Below, one piece after another: positions 35,877 to 43,519 of a stretch of DNA of 64,000 nucleotides; position 1 is the stretch's first letter; each line of letters starts with the position of its first letter. The stretch is from NCBI RefSeq assembly GCF_014279995.1, contig NZ_CP047935.1, positions 2,687,494 to 2,751,493 of the forward strand, written 5' to 3'. Source of the stretch: Synechococcus sp. BIOS-E4-1. Its GTDB lineage: Bacteria > Cyanobacteriota > Cyanobacteriia > PCC-6307 > Cyanobiaceae. The position numbers and the translations under genes were made by a program. Below the pieces are notes generated by a model. That model worked only from the letters and a program-made list of their open reading frames with translations, had not been told where the DNA came from and made no database searches.

Positions 35877-36716
35877 TCAGTCCAGCATCGGGTGCTGAAG
35901 CCGATAGCCAAGGGCCTTGAGCCTGTCGTTACAGATGCGGCGTCCGTTACCCGAGACCGGTGCTGGCCCGCCGCTCCAGTGCACCGCGTCCAGTTGTTGG
36001 CGCTTCAGACTGCGGTCCACCAGATCGCGCATCCGGATCGGTTCGTCGTTCACCACATTCACAACGCCGCTCCAGGCACCATCCATGGCAGCGATCAAGG
36101 CACCGGCTGCGTCATGCACATGTACCCAGTTGCTGAAAAAGCTTCCGTCTCCAGTGCGCTCCTTGCCGGCCAGCCCTTTGAGTCGATCATCCAGCTCACG
36201 TCCTGGTCCATATAGGGCGGCGAGTCTGAGGATGCACACCTGTCGTTTGCTGTCTCCCATCTCGGTGATTAACCGTTCGCTCTCTAGCAAGACCGCACCA
36301 TGCTCAGTTCCAGTAGCAGGAGCTGTCGATTCATCTACCCAGTCACCGTCGGCGTCGCCATACACCGAACAGCTGCCGGTGTAGATGATCTGGTGCAGGT
36401 GAGGCAGATCAGGCAGCAGGGATCTCAGGCAGCGAAAACTGTCAACGAATGTCACGCGGTAGCCATCAGCATTCACTTGTCGATTTCCTCTGGGGGCAAG
36501 ACAGAACACAGCCGTGCGCTTGTGCTGCAATGCCGCCAGCAGCTGTGCAGGGTCGGTGGCGTCGCAGAGCATCAGCTGATCGGCGAGATCGGTCAGCTCT
36601 GCATGCCGTTCGGTCACGGTTGTGGTCAAGGTCAATGGGAGTGCCGGTCGGCGCGGTTGTAGCTGACGCGCCACGGCCTCGCCGAGATATCCACAACCAA
36701 TGATTGTCAGCCCCAT
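35877..36716 (-). CDS. NAD(P)-dependent epimerase/dehydratase (SDR)
   Basis: 279 aa, extended short-chain dehydrogenase fold. MGLTIIGCGYLGEAVARQL gives the Gly motif (GCGYLG); LCDATDP, FCLAPRGN and IIYTGSCSVYGD (central strand with the active-site Ser/Tyr region, about residues 108-120) follow. FFSNWVHVHDAAGAL and VVNVVNDEP fit sugar-nucleotide-epimerase relatives of the YeeZ type. The catalytic Tyr-x-x-x-Lys is not clear. Cytosolic; substrate unknown. Two CACCAGAA-like boxes 11 bp apart lie at 36786-36804. Confidence 0.8.
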   Translation of the reverse strand: MGLTIIGCGYLGEAVARQLQPRRPALPLTLTTTVTERHAELTDLADQLMLCDATDPAQLLAALQHKRTAVFCLAPRGNRQVNADGYRVTFVDSFRCLRSLLPDLPHLHQIIYTGSCSVYGDADGDWVDESTAPATGTEHGAVLLESERLITEMGDSKRQVCILRLAALYGPGRELDDRLKGLAGKERTGDGSFFSNWVHVHDAAGALIAAMDGAWSGVVNVVNDEPIRMRDLVDRSLKRQQLDAVHWSGGPAPVSGNGRRICNDRLKALGYRLQHPMLD

Positions 36717-36930
36717 GGTTCGAGTGAGGGTGAAGTTGAATTTAGGAAGTCTGGTCTCGCTGGAGAAGATGCAGACTCTGCGAGGTTCTTGTGAGCTTCT
36801 GGTGAATGGCTCAGAAACTTTTCACCGTTTAGGTAAGTAACGTATCTGCCTGCCTGATCTCTGATCAACTGCGCTCAATCGTGCCAGGTATTGAAGGCTG
36901 ATTGATGAGCTTTTAGGGGTGATTTACAAT

Positions 36931-36958
36931 AAAAAACCCCTGTCAGTGCAGGGGGTTT
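36931..36958 (-). terminator. Hairpin terminator
   Basis: CCCCCTG...CAGGGG stem then T run on the minus strand, beyond the damaged precursor at 37017. Confidence 0.65.
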
Positions 36959-37016
36959 GAGTGTGTAAGCCTGGTCAGGCTGTGACATCAATTTACCAGC
37001 AAGGACATCAGACAGA

Positions 37017-37291
37017 TCAGCACCGAATAATTACCCGACCCTCAATCCGAATAGTACACTCCTTAGAACACTCAGCTGACCAGGCGACACCCCCGCCACC
37101 AGCCGCACTTTCCAGCTCTTCCGCAGAAATCTCTAATTGAGCGTTTTTCAAATCATCGGCAGAAATCATAAAACCTGCTTCTTTCGCAATCGCAAGAACT
37201 ACGTCTGAATCAGCAGCTGCTTTGAGCTTTCCTGAAGCGTGTTGTCGCCTTTGACCTTTTCTAGGAAGGCTTTGAGTTGTTCTTCTGACAT
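37017..37291 (-). pseudogene. Nif11-leader precursor, frameshifted
   Basis: MSEEQLKAFLEKVKGDNTLQ, then one base is missing (CAGGAAAGCTC where siblings have CAGGAGAAGCTC, near 37230) and a stop follows. Beyond it the frame is complete: DLKNAQLEISAEELESAAGG and a core start GVAWSAECSKECTIRIEG with three Cys in all. Promoter intact. A recent loss, a sequencing error, or a phase-variable gene. Confidence 0.8.
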
Positions 37292-37499
37292 GGTTGTCGG
37301 GAGTCTTGAATGGTTATAGCAACGGCCTGCAGCAGCGTCTTTGGCTAATACTTACAGCACTCAATCGTTGCAGGTATCGGGGGAGATTTATGAGCTTATT
37401 GGCGAGATTGAAGAAGTAAAAACCCCCAACGGCGACAGGGGCTTTGATGAGTAAACTCATATACATCTACGCAATTAACAATGAGTGCATACAATAAAT

Positions 37500-37748
37500 T
37501 CAGCACCACGAGGAGTACACATAAAAATATGACATTAAACAGCAGTATGTCCCCCCAGCAGCGCCTTCCAGTTCCTCATCTGAAATGTCTGATTGAGCGT
37601 TCTTCAAATCGTCAGCAGAAATACTAAATCCAGCCTCCTTGGCAATGGTAAGAACCGCATCTGAATCGGCTGCTGCTTTGAGCTTCTCCTGAAGGCTGGT
37701 GTCAGCTTTGACTTGTTCAAGGAAAGCTTTGAGTTGCTCTTCTGACAT
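37500..37748 (-). CDS. Nif11-leader lanthipeptide precursor
   Basis: 82 aa. Cluster-type leader MSEEQLKAFLEQVKADTSLQ to DEELEGAAGG; core TYCCLMSYFYVYSSWC with three Cys, one Thr and three Ser, aromatic-rich. Member of the 37.0-38.6 kb tandem array, with its own promoter. Confidence 0.88.
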   Translation of the reverse strand: MSEEQLKAFLEQVKADTSLQEKLKAAADSDAVLTIAKEAGFSISADDLKNAQSDISDEELEGAAGGTYCCLMSYFYVYSSWC

Positions 37749-37768
37749 GGGTATCAGGTCTGTTCAGC

Positions 37769-37803
37769 AGTTTTAGCAACGGTCTGCTGCAGAGTCTTTA
37801 GTT
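37769..37803 (-). promoter_or_regulatory. Precursor promoter, CTGCAG type
   Basis: Minus strand: AAAGACTCTGCAGCAGACCG then TTGCTAAAAC as the -10 region, about 25 bp from the ATG. Confidence 0.6.
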
Positions 37804-37853
37804 GATAATTATTGCGCTCAATCTTGCCAGGTATTGGATGATGTGTTTGGTTT

Positions 37854-38099
37854 TCATGAGCCATTCCACGGCATGCACCCTGCTTTTCCCAATATTTTTT
37901 CCAAGTCTTTGTTGCCGCCAGAAATAGCTTCCAGATCAGATTTGGTGAGTTCGCTGCAGTGATCTGCATTAAAGTCGTGGCCATATTCTTTTGCAATAGC
38001 AAGTACATCCTTGGATGATTTGGCTGTATTTATTTGCTCCTGAAGATTGGAATCGCCTTTGACTTTGGAGAGAAATGTCTTGAGTTGTTCTAGGGACAT
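37854..38099 (-). CDS. Nif11-leader precursor, single-Cys core
   Basis: 81 aa. Leader MSLEQLKTFLSKVKGDSNLQ to KSDLEAISGG; core NKDLEKILGKAGCMPWNGS has one Cys and one Ser placed after it, allowing at most one small ring. The leader is of the IAKEYGHDF subtype shared with 44192 and 30716. Confidence 0.82.
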   Translation of the reverse strand: MSLEQLKTFLSKVKGDSNLQEQINTAKSSKDVLAIAKEYGHDFNADHCSELTKSDLEAISGGNKDLEKILGKAGCMPWNGS

Positions 38100-38119
38100 G
38101 GATGTCAGGTCTGTTCAGC

Positions 38120-38150
38120 AGTCATAGCAACGGTCTGCTGCAGTGTCTTT
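38120..38150 (-). promoter_or_regulatory. Precursor promoter, CTGCAG type
   Basis: Minus strand AAAGACACTGCAGCAGACCG followed by TTGCTATGAC. Confidence 0.6.
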
Positions 38151-38282
38151 GGCTAATCATTACTGCGCTCAATCGTGGCAGGTGTTGGAGGCTGATTTGT
38201 GGGGCTATTTGGTGTGATTTAAGAAATAAAAAGAGTTTCTGGCTTTTTTGGGATTGAGGATTATTGCTTAAAAGTGGGGTGT

Positions 38283-38555
38283 TTATTTGTTTAAGTCGCA
38301 GCCACAAGATTGGCAATTAGTGCCATATTTATAATAATCACCTGAACCAGTGCCACCCCCAGCAACGTTCTCCAGTTCTACCTCTGAAAGTTCTACTGAC
38401 TGAGCATTCTTCAAGTCCTCAGCAGAAATCATAAATCCCACCTCTTTGGCAATTGCTACCACTGCATCAACGTCCGCAGCTGCTTTGAGCTTCTCCTGAA
38501 GAGTGGTGTCGCCTTTGACCTTCTCCAGGAAGGCTTTGAGCTGTTCTAAGGACAT
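38283..38555 (-). CDS. Nif11-leader lanthipeptide precursor
   Basis: 90 aa. Leader MSLEQLKAFLEKVKGDTTLQ to EVELENVAGG; the core starts GTGSGDYYKYGTNCQSCGCD, with three closely spaced Cys and Thr/Ser. Its upstream region diverges from the cluster type (ATTGCTAAGTC at the -10), so it is at the edge of the array. Confidence 0.85.
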   Translation of the reverse strand: MSLEQLKAFLEKVKGDTTLQEKLKAAADVDAVVAIAKEVGFMISAEDLKNAQSVELSEVELENVAGGGTGSGDYYKYGTNCQSCGCDLNK

Positions 38556-38700
38556 GGGTGACTGGCTAGTGCGGAAGACTTAGCAATGACCGGCATCAAC
38601 GTCACCCGCACTCAGGGCACCATCAGGCTTGGTCTTGCCAAAAAAACTTGGGGCAGACCTTCTGTTTTGTGGCTAGTACTGGTGCACTAGCAGTGAGAGA

Positions 38701-38976
38701 GTGTCAGTCGACCACGGGATCTACAACCAACAGGACCCCTCAGAACAGCCGATCTTCCTGAGCGTGGTTCCAGGCATGAGGGTGATCGTGCGCCACGACC
38801 TTCTGACCGGAGAGAAGGCCGACAAGGATTGGTGGATGGGGCAGGTGATCCACTGCGGTGGTGCTGCCCGTGATCCCTCCATGCACAACCTGTTTCAGAT
38901 CGCCGATGTGGATTCAGGCGTGATCCGCTGGGTCAACGCTGATCTGGTGACGCACGTCCTTCCCGGTACCGACTAA
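38701..38976 (+). CDS. DUF3104-like protein
   Basis: 91 aa, soluble. FLSVVPGMRVIVRHD, DWWMGQVIHCGGAARDP, HNLFQIADVDSGVIRWVNAD match the small DUF3104 family of marine cyanobacteria. GTG start at 38701. Function unknown. The perfect inverted repeat CCCGGATTGATCCGGG follows at 39008. Confidence 0.75.
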   Translation: MSVDHGIYNQQDPSEQPIFLSVVPGMRVIVRHDLLTGEKADKDWWMGQVIHCGGAARDPSMHNLFQIADVDSGVIRWVNADLVTHVLPGTD

Positions 38977-39007
38977 GGCCAAGTTGGTGCCGGTCGATCC
39001 ACGCTGA

Positions 39008-39023
39008 CCCGGATTGATCCGGG
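39008..39023. repeat. Palindrome CCCGGATTGATCCGGG, copy 1
   Basis: 7-bp arms around TG. An identical copy lies at 39404, and each lies just after a plus-strand gene. No T run, so not a classic terminator. Confidence 0.7.
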
Positions 39024-39107
39024 TGATGCCAACACCCAGGGAGACGATTAGTTTCCGTGCTAATGGAGAGCCAGCGTGGCAGCCAAACAATCCACTTCAG
39101 AACCGAG

Positions 39108-39413
39108 ATGAAAAACATATCCAATGTTCTGCCTGCACTGCTGTTGGCTATGGGTGCTTTCTTCAATCCAGTTGCTGCCTATCCGACCGAGGCGTGGTTC
39201 GAACTGCTGATCGACAAGATGTGTGAGCTCACCGCGGAGAAAGGTCAAGTCGGTGAGGTGGGAACAGAGTCGGTGGATTACGTGCTCAAGCAAGGCTATG
39301 GACCTGAGTTCACCGCATATGCCTTGTCAGCTGGCGAGCAAGGTTTTGGTGTGGCAATAGCGAAAGGTCTTCTTGCAACCTGTCCAGATCTTTATCCAAC
39401 TGCCCCGGATTGA
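39108..39413 (+). CDS. Secreted protein, 101 aa
   Basis: Signal peptide MKNISNVLPALLLAMGAFFN to VAA, mature start YPTEAW. Helical mature part with two Cys (DKMCELT, LATCPDL). Function unknown. Confidence 0.65.
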   Translation: MKNISNVLPALLLAMGAFFNPVAAYPTEAWFELLIDKMCELTAEKGQVGEVGTESVDYVLKQGYGPEFTAYALSAGEQGFGVAIAKGLLATCPDLYPTAPD

Positions 39414-39419
39414 TCCGGG
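39404..39419. repeat. Palindrome CCCGGATTGATCCGGG, copy 2
   Basis: Identical to 39008-39023. It overlaps the last codons of the gene at 39108 and lies between two convergent genes. Confidence 0.7.
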
Positions 39420-39432
39420 TGGTGAATCCGCA

Positions 39433-39696
39433 TCAGGCAGTCCAGCGTCCCCATTGGTTGGGCGCATTGCTGTAACTGGTTCTGTACATCCATCGCCAGT
39501 CATTCCGAGGGCCTCTGAAACTGGGTCTCATTCGATAGCGCCTGTGCTGTACGCCACCAGGGCGATAGGACTTCGCGATTTGAGCGGCCTCCTGAGGTTG
39601 AGGTCCCTGCTCGATCAACAGAGCTTTGGCATTCGTGACAGAGCCAATGCCCAGCGTGAGGAAAAGGGTGTAGACGAAGAGTGACTTGATTGACAT
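39433..39696 (-). CDS. Secreted Arg-rich protein, 87 aa
   Basis: Start at 39696 gives the signal peptide MSIKSLFVYTLFLTLGIGSV. The mature C-terminal half is rich in Arg, Tyr, Trp and Pro (GVQHRRYRMRPSFRGPRNDW), similar in style to the protein at 1648. Phased CACCAGAA array 60 bp upstream. Confidence 0.68.
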   Translation of the reverse strand: MSIKSLFVYTLFLTLGIGSVTNAKALLIEQGPQPQEAAQIAKSYRPGGVQHRRYRMRPSFRGPRNDWRWMYRTSYSNAPNQWGRWTA

Positions 39697-39755
39697 GGCT
39701 TTAAGGAGTGAATGTGTGGGGTGTTGCCCCCTCGACTCCTTCAAGATCACAGCCC

Positions 39756-39819
39756 TTCTGGTGAACCCCACTACACAGCTCTGATGGAGACCTCATGAGG
39801 TTCTGCTGAGCTTCTTGTG
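39756..39819 (-). promoter_or_regulatory. Phased CACCAGAA box array
   Basis: Boxes at 39812, 39801, 39779 and 39756, spacings 11, 22 and 23. Confidence 0.8.
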
Positions 39820-39892
39820 AATGGGTTAAACCTTTGTCACCACCTGGGCTGACAACGCTTCCACCCGCCTGACTCCCCCGTTTGGGTAGCCC

Positions 39893-40237
39893 CTAAAAAC
39901 TGCTTTCCTCTAATGGTGCCCAAAACTCACACTCGTCATTTCCATATCGCCTCACTCGATCAATCTGCTTCGCATTTACCTTGCTCCATACATGCACCCT
40001 CTCTGTTAACTCCACATCCCTCAGCCTTGTGTGCATCAACGAATAAGTAATCCGTCCTTTTTCCTCAGCCTGAACTAAAACCTTGCACCAATCACGCTCC
40101 ACACTCTTCACCACTCCATCAAGCCTGATCTGACATCCATCCACATCACGCACCCTCATAATCCGCTCGCTATCGCCACAACTCAGCAGCACACAATCGC
40201 CAACAACTGCACGCTCACCCTTAATGACAACATCCAT
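39893..40237 (-). CDS. Unknown 114-aa protein, second of a coupled pair
   Basis: MDVVIKGERAVVGDCVLLSC, a beta-rich charged protein ending CEFWAPLEESSF. Its ATG overlaps the stop of the upstream gene (TGATG), so the two are coupled. Fragments occur at 17.9 and 26.0 kb. Unknown; the company suggests a mobile-element origin. Confidence 0.6.
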   Translation of the reverse strand: MDVVIKGERAVVGDCVLLSCGDSERIMRVRDVDGCQIRLDGVVKSVERDWCKVLVQAEEKGRITYSLMHTRLRDVELTERVHVWSKVNAKQIDRVRRYGNDECEFWAPLEESSF

Positions 40238-40539
40238 CACCACACCTTCGGCCCACGGCCCACCGCATAAGGCTTCTGGCAGTAGTTCACCGCATACCGC
40301 CACGTATTAATGCTGTGAGTGATCGCAGTGGGATCCAACATCTCCCGCTTCTTGGTGTCCCTCGCCAACAACGGTGTCAGCTCCCAAAACGCCCTGCACC
40401 GCCGGCTCGCCTTCAGCCACGGCTGGCTCTCATCGCGATCGGTCGCCCACAACATCGTGCGCAACCTGGCCAGGCCCGCTTCCTCGGTCATCTGCGCCTT
40501 CCGAAGGCTTAAACGGGATTCCGCCTTTTTGAACCCCAT
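40237..40539 (-). CDS. Unknown 100-aa protein, first of a coupled pair
   Basis: MGFKKAESRLSLRKAQMTEE, then EAGLARLRTMLWATDRDESQ and a basic end (YAVGRGPKVW). Soluble and helical. A decayed copy lies at 26640. Possibly a phage or satellite gene; no family recognised. Confidence 0.6.
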   Translation of the reverse strand: MGFKKAESRLSLRKAQMTEEAGLARLRTMLWATDRDESQPWLKASRRCRAFWELTPLLARDTKKREMLDPTAITHSINTWRYAVNYCQKPYAVGRGPKVW

Positions 40540-40589
40540 CGCCAATCTTCCGTGCACCGCCCATACGGTGTGGCGTGTGAGGACGGCTG

Positions 40590-41000
40590 AGAAGCCGTGC
40601 TGTGACTGACGCCCCCTGATGGATTCGAACCATCGACCGACTGCTTAGAAGGCAGTAATTGAGCCCAGTCGTAGCAAGGGGTTTCAGGGCTATGACTGGC
40701 TTTTTAATGCCTGGGGTCGATTGGGGGCGACCCTGAAATGGACGTTTCTGGATACAGAAGGCAAGCTGTATCCAGTTTTCTTGTGGATCGACCAACTGCT
40801 TGTCGAACAGTCGGTCTTTCGCTTGGTGGGCAGGCGATTTCTCCAGACTTCACCGATGCCGAATAAGGACCGCCCACAGGTTGAACGGCACCCACCAAAG
40901 AACGGTGTCGGCTGGTTGATAAATGATTGGGAAGGAAGTGTCTGCAGCTTCATCAACGCGAATCCAACAGCTCATGCTCAATTGGTCATGGTGAAAACAA
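40590..41000. repeat. Composite repeat, best-kept copy
   Basis: tRNA-Arg(UCU) 3' half at 40609-40655 (minus strand, full anticodon arm ACTGC CTTCTAA GCAGT and T-arm), spacer with GACCCTGAAATGGACGTTTC and CAACTGCTTGTCGAAC, then on plus a DUF1651-like frame from 40857 (MPNKDRPQVERHPPKNGVGW, INDWEGSVCSFINANP) that is lost after QLVMVKTRK. Confidence 0.7.
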
Positions 41001-41089
41001 GGAAACATTCACGCAGAGTTCCAGGAACCTCTGCCTTATGCGGGAGTTTCTTTTGTTGTTTTATTTATCGCTTTTGGTGATACCAAAGA

Positions 41090-41443
41090 ACACCGCAATC
41101 CACGTGAAAGTATTCAACAGATAAAGCACGTTGCTTGGTGAGGTCAAGAAAAGGAGGAGGGGTTTGCCCGTCCCTCCTCCGCCATCATCACCACTAATAA
41201 GTGACTTGAATAATCCATGAATCAGAGCAGACAGCCGTGGGTGGGATTGTCGTATCTAGTTCAGCGCAGAATCTTTTCTTTGATTTGTATTGTTTGACCG
41301 GCAAGTCTGCAGCTGGGACCAATTGGGCAAGCTAAAGCGCGAAATGGCTTGTGTTTTCCGTCACGAATGAACTCACCAATTGGTTCGGCGTGGGCGGTGT
41401 GGATCTCCATTCAGAATGTACCAGGAAAATGGTTGTCAGCGGA
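41090..41443. other. No gene seen
   Basis: Only a weak hairpin-like GGAGGAGGGG...CCCTCCTCC segment near 41153-41180 (possible terminator for the minus-strand microproteins). Confidence 0.4.
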
Positions 41444-41539
41444 TTACTGCTCAGAAGTTCGATTGAGCCTGTAAATACTCAAAGCAAGTACTCCAGAAGA
41501 GAAGCTTACGAGAAACAAGACTGTGATGTTTTCTGTCAT
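41444..41539 (-). CDS. 31-aa single-pass microprotein (pair, second)
   Basis: MTENITVLFLVSFSSGVLAL then SIYRLNRTSEQ. ATG overlaps the TGA of the gene before it (ATGA). Paralogue of its partner and of the peptides at 14030 and 47890. Confidence 0.6.
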   Translation of the reverse strand: MTENITVLFLVSFSSGVLALSIYRLNRTSEQ

Positions 41540-41631
41540 TGCTTAGCGGTTCGATTAATCTTGTAGATGTTGAGAGCTAAACAAGCAGTTGCAAAGCTGA
41601 TGAATAGAACGAGCAGATCGGTGGTGTTCAT
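41536..41631 (-). CDS. 31-aa single-pass microprotein (pair, first)
   Basis: MNTTDLLVLFISFATACLAL then NIYKINRTAKQ. One helix with a basic C-terminal end. Same length and layout as its neighbour; the two form a coupled pair. Confidence 0.62.
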   Translation of the reverse strand: MNTTDLLVLFISFATACLALNIYKINRTAKQ

Positions 41632-41776
41632 TCTGAAAAGACTGGTGCGAAAACCCTAAGCAACTTGTGTCGTTGAATGAATGCGTAAAACCGAACCTTT
41701 CTCGAAAACCTGCAGCGCGTCTCGCCTGTATTCCAAAGCACATATAGCTATCAAATATTTTTCACAAAATTTACTT

Positions 41777-41986
41777 TTATAAACGATCAAAATTGATTAA
41801 TTCTTCATCCATTTCAGGCGCCTGATCCATGGTGACCAGCTCTATCAAACCCGCTTCTCGATCAACAACGCGATTCGACAACGCAATGCCGTCATTTGAG
41901 CAAGCAGTCAAAAGCGAGATAACGCTTAAACAAATGACCAATTCCGTAGATGATAGCGAAGGCAGCATCGAACGGAAGCAGGTCAA
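41777..41986 (-). CDS. Small lipoprotein, 69 aa
   Basis: Signal region LVICLSVISLLTACSND with lipobox LTAC; mature acidic chain (DQAPEMDEELINFDRL). Periplasmic membrane anchor. Family unknown. Confidence 0.6.
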   Translation of the reverse strand: MTCFRSMLPSLSSTELVICLSVISLLTACSNDGIALSNRVVDREAGLIELVTMDQAPEMDEELINFDRL

Positions 41987-42019
41987 TACATGATGTCGCC
42001 TGTGTCCATTGCGAAATCA

Positions 42020-42131
42020 GGCCAGCCAATCTGTTCCTCAGTCCTACAGGCGCTTGCTTACGCACAACGCCATCGAAGCCTGGGAAACGATGCAGAAATC
42101 AGGCGGGTGGAAGCGATGCCCGCCTAGTTGG
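42020..42131 (+). pseudogene. DUF1651-like C-terminal fragment
   Basis: Reads THNAIEAWETMQKSGGWKRC and stop. No N-terminal part. Confidence 0.55.
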
Positions 42132-42134
42132 TAA

Positions 42135-42344
42135 TCATTTCTGTCCAGACAGATCCAGCCAATCCACCGCGCCGGCTCCGCCGGTGAGGAGCTGCCGGCA
42201 TCGTTCACGCGCAGCAGCGTTCTCCTCAATTGAGTGGAACTTTTCGTTTGCTCGAAGCTGGCTCCAGCGGCCACGCTCCAGAATTTCCGCTTCAGCTTGA
42301 GCCCTTGCTTTCGGCGGTGGTGGTCGCCGGCGCTTTGGTTTCAT
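42135..42344 (-). CDS. Basic 69-aa protein, mobile-element-like
   Basis: MKPKRRRPPPPKARAQAEAE, then EILERGRWSQLRANEKFHSI and DWLDLSGQK. Strongly basic and Pro-rich at the N-terminus. A fragment recurs at 33400. It lies downstream of the coiled-coil gene in the same direction, probably one phage-like block. Confidence 0.6.
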   Translation of the reverse strand: MKPKRRRPPPPKARAQAEAEILERGRWSQLRANEKFHSIEENAAARERCRQLLTGGAGAVDWLDLSGQK

Positions 42345-42488
42345 CAGTCAGCGCAGCCCTCTCAGCACTGACCGCGACAGCAGCACCGCATCACAAGCAG
42401 GAATGCAGACCTCTTGCATTGGATCGGCATCACGCGGAATCTGCTGCAGCGCAGCAGGCCGAACGACAGCTTGCCTTTTGATCAGCCA

Positions 42489-43512
42489 TCAGCTGATCCC
42501 CTGCTGCTGATCAGCTAGCCGTGCTGCATCAGCCTTCTGGCGGCGCACATATTCAATGTCCATCCGCCCGGCATGAACACCATTCGGGAACTTGATCTGC
42601 AGCTCTTCAGCAACTGCATCCACCAGCGCTGGCAGCTGTGCTCTCCACTGCTCTGCAACCGCTTCAATCGCCATGGTGTTGACCTCTGCTCTGGTGATCG
42701 GATCAGTCCAGGCATCGGTTTTGCCCTCCAGCTCCTGAATGGAAACGTCGAGCTTCTGCACCCGTGGTTCCATCGCAGCCACCTGCGACTCCACTGCGTT
42801 GCCCCGCTCCTGCATCAACAGCGTGGTGCTCTTCACCGATCCCGACAGCGCATCAATGGCGGTCGCCTGTGCTTCGAGCTGGTCACGGTGATCCGCTGCA
42901 GCCTGCTCACGCTCTCGCTGATGCTGTTCAGCCTCCTGCCCGGCCTCTGCCCTGATCGCTGAAAAGTTGGTGACCTGCTGCCCAATCGCCGCCTCCTGCT
43001 CAAGTAACGCGGTGGATTTATCGGCCTGCACCTGCAGATCCATCTGATCCATCCGCCGCTGCTGCGCTTCCACCAGCGTCAGCAATGTGGCCACCTGGCC
43101 CTCCAGCACCTTCCGTGCCTTGCGCTCTAACTCCAGTGCATCCAAAACACCATTGGCAACGGTGGCAAGAGTGTTTTCATCAGCGGTCTGCTGCTGACGC
43201 TCCGCCATCAACTCCTTACATCGCTTCTGATCTGCTGGGGAGAGATCGAAAAATTCCTCGGGGTAGCGCTGACCATCAACACCCTGAATAAACCGAACGC
43301 TGGGCTTTGGTGCTGCAGCAGCTGGAGTGCCGAGCTGCAAGTTCAGCAGGTGCCTCCACTTCGCCCAGGGCTCTTCTACGAGCGCGATCAACAGCACCCG
43401 CCTGTGCATCCTTCAACGCATCAGCAGCATCACGATCTCTGGCGACCTGCTTCTTAGACCTGGCAACGCTCGCGTTGTAAGCCGCCTGTTCAGCCTTGGT
43501 TGCTTCAACCAT
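42489..43512 (-). pseudogene. Long coiled-coil protein, frameshifted
   Basis: N-terminal part MVEATKAEQAAYNASVARSK to GEVEAPAELAA is in one frame (43512 to about 43320). The rest is in another (PKPSVRFIQGVDGQRYPEEF, then a long Gln/Glu/Ala heptad region, ending RRQKADAARLADQQQGIS). Joined it would be about 340 aa, mostly coiled coil, like phage structural or scaffold proteins. The second frame alone is open for 306 codons from 43409, so a real internal start is possible. Confidence 0.55.
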
Positions 43513-43519
43513 CAGCTCA

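Noticed and set aside
40609-40655. Functional tRNA-Arg gene
   Set aside because: The anticodon and T arms fold, but there is no D-arm or 5' acceptor strand, so it is only a 3' half.
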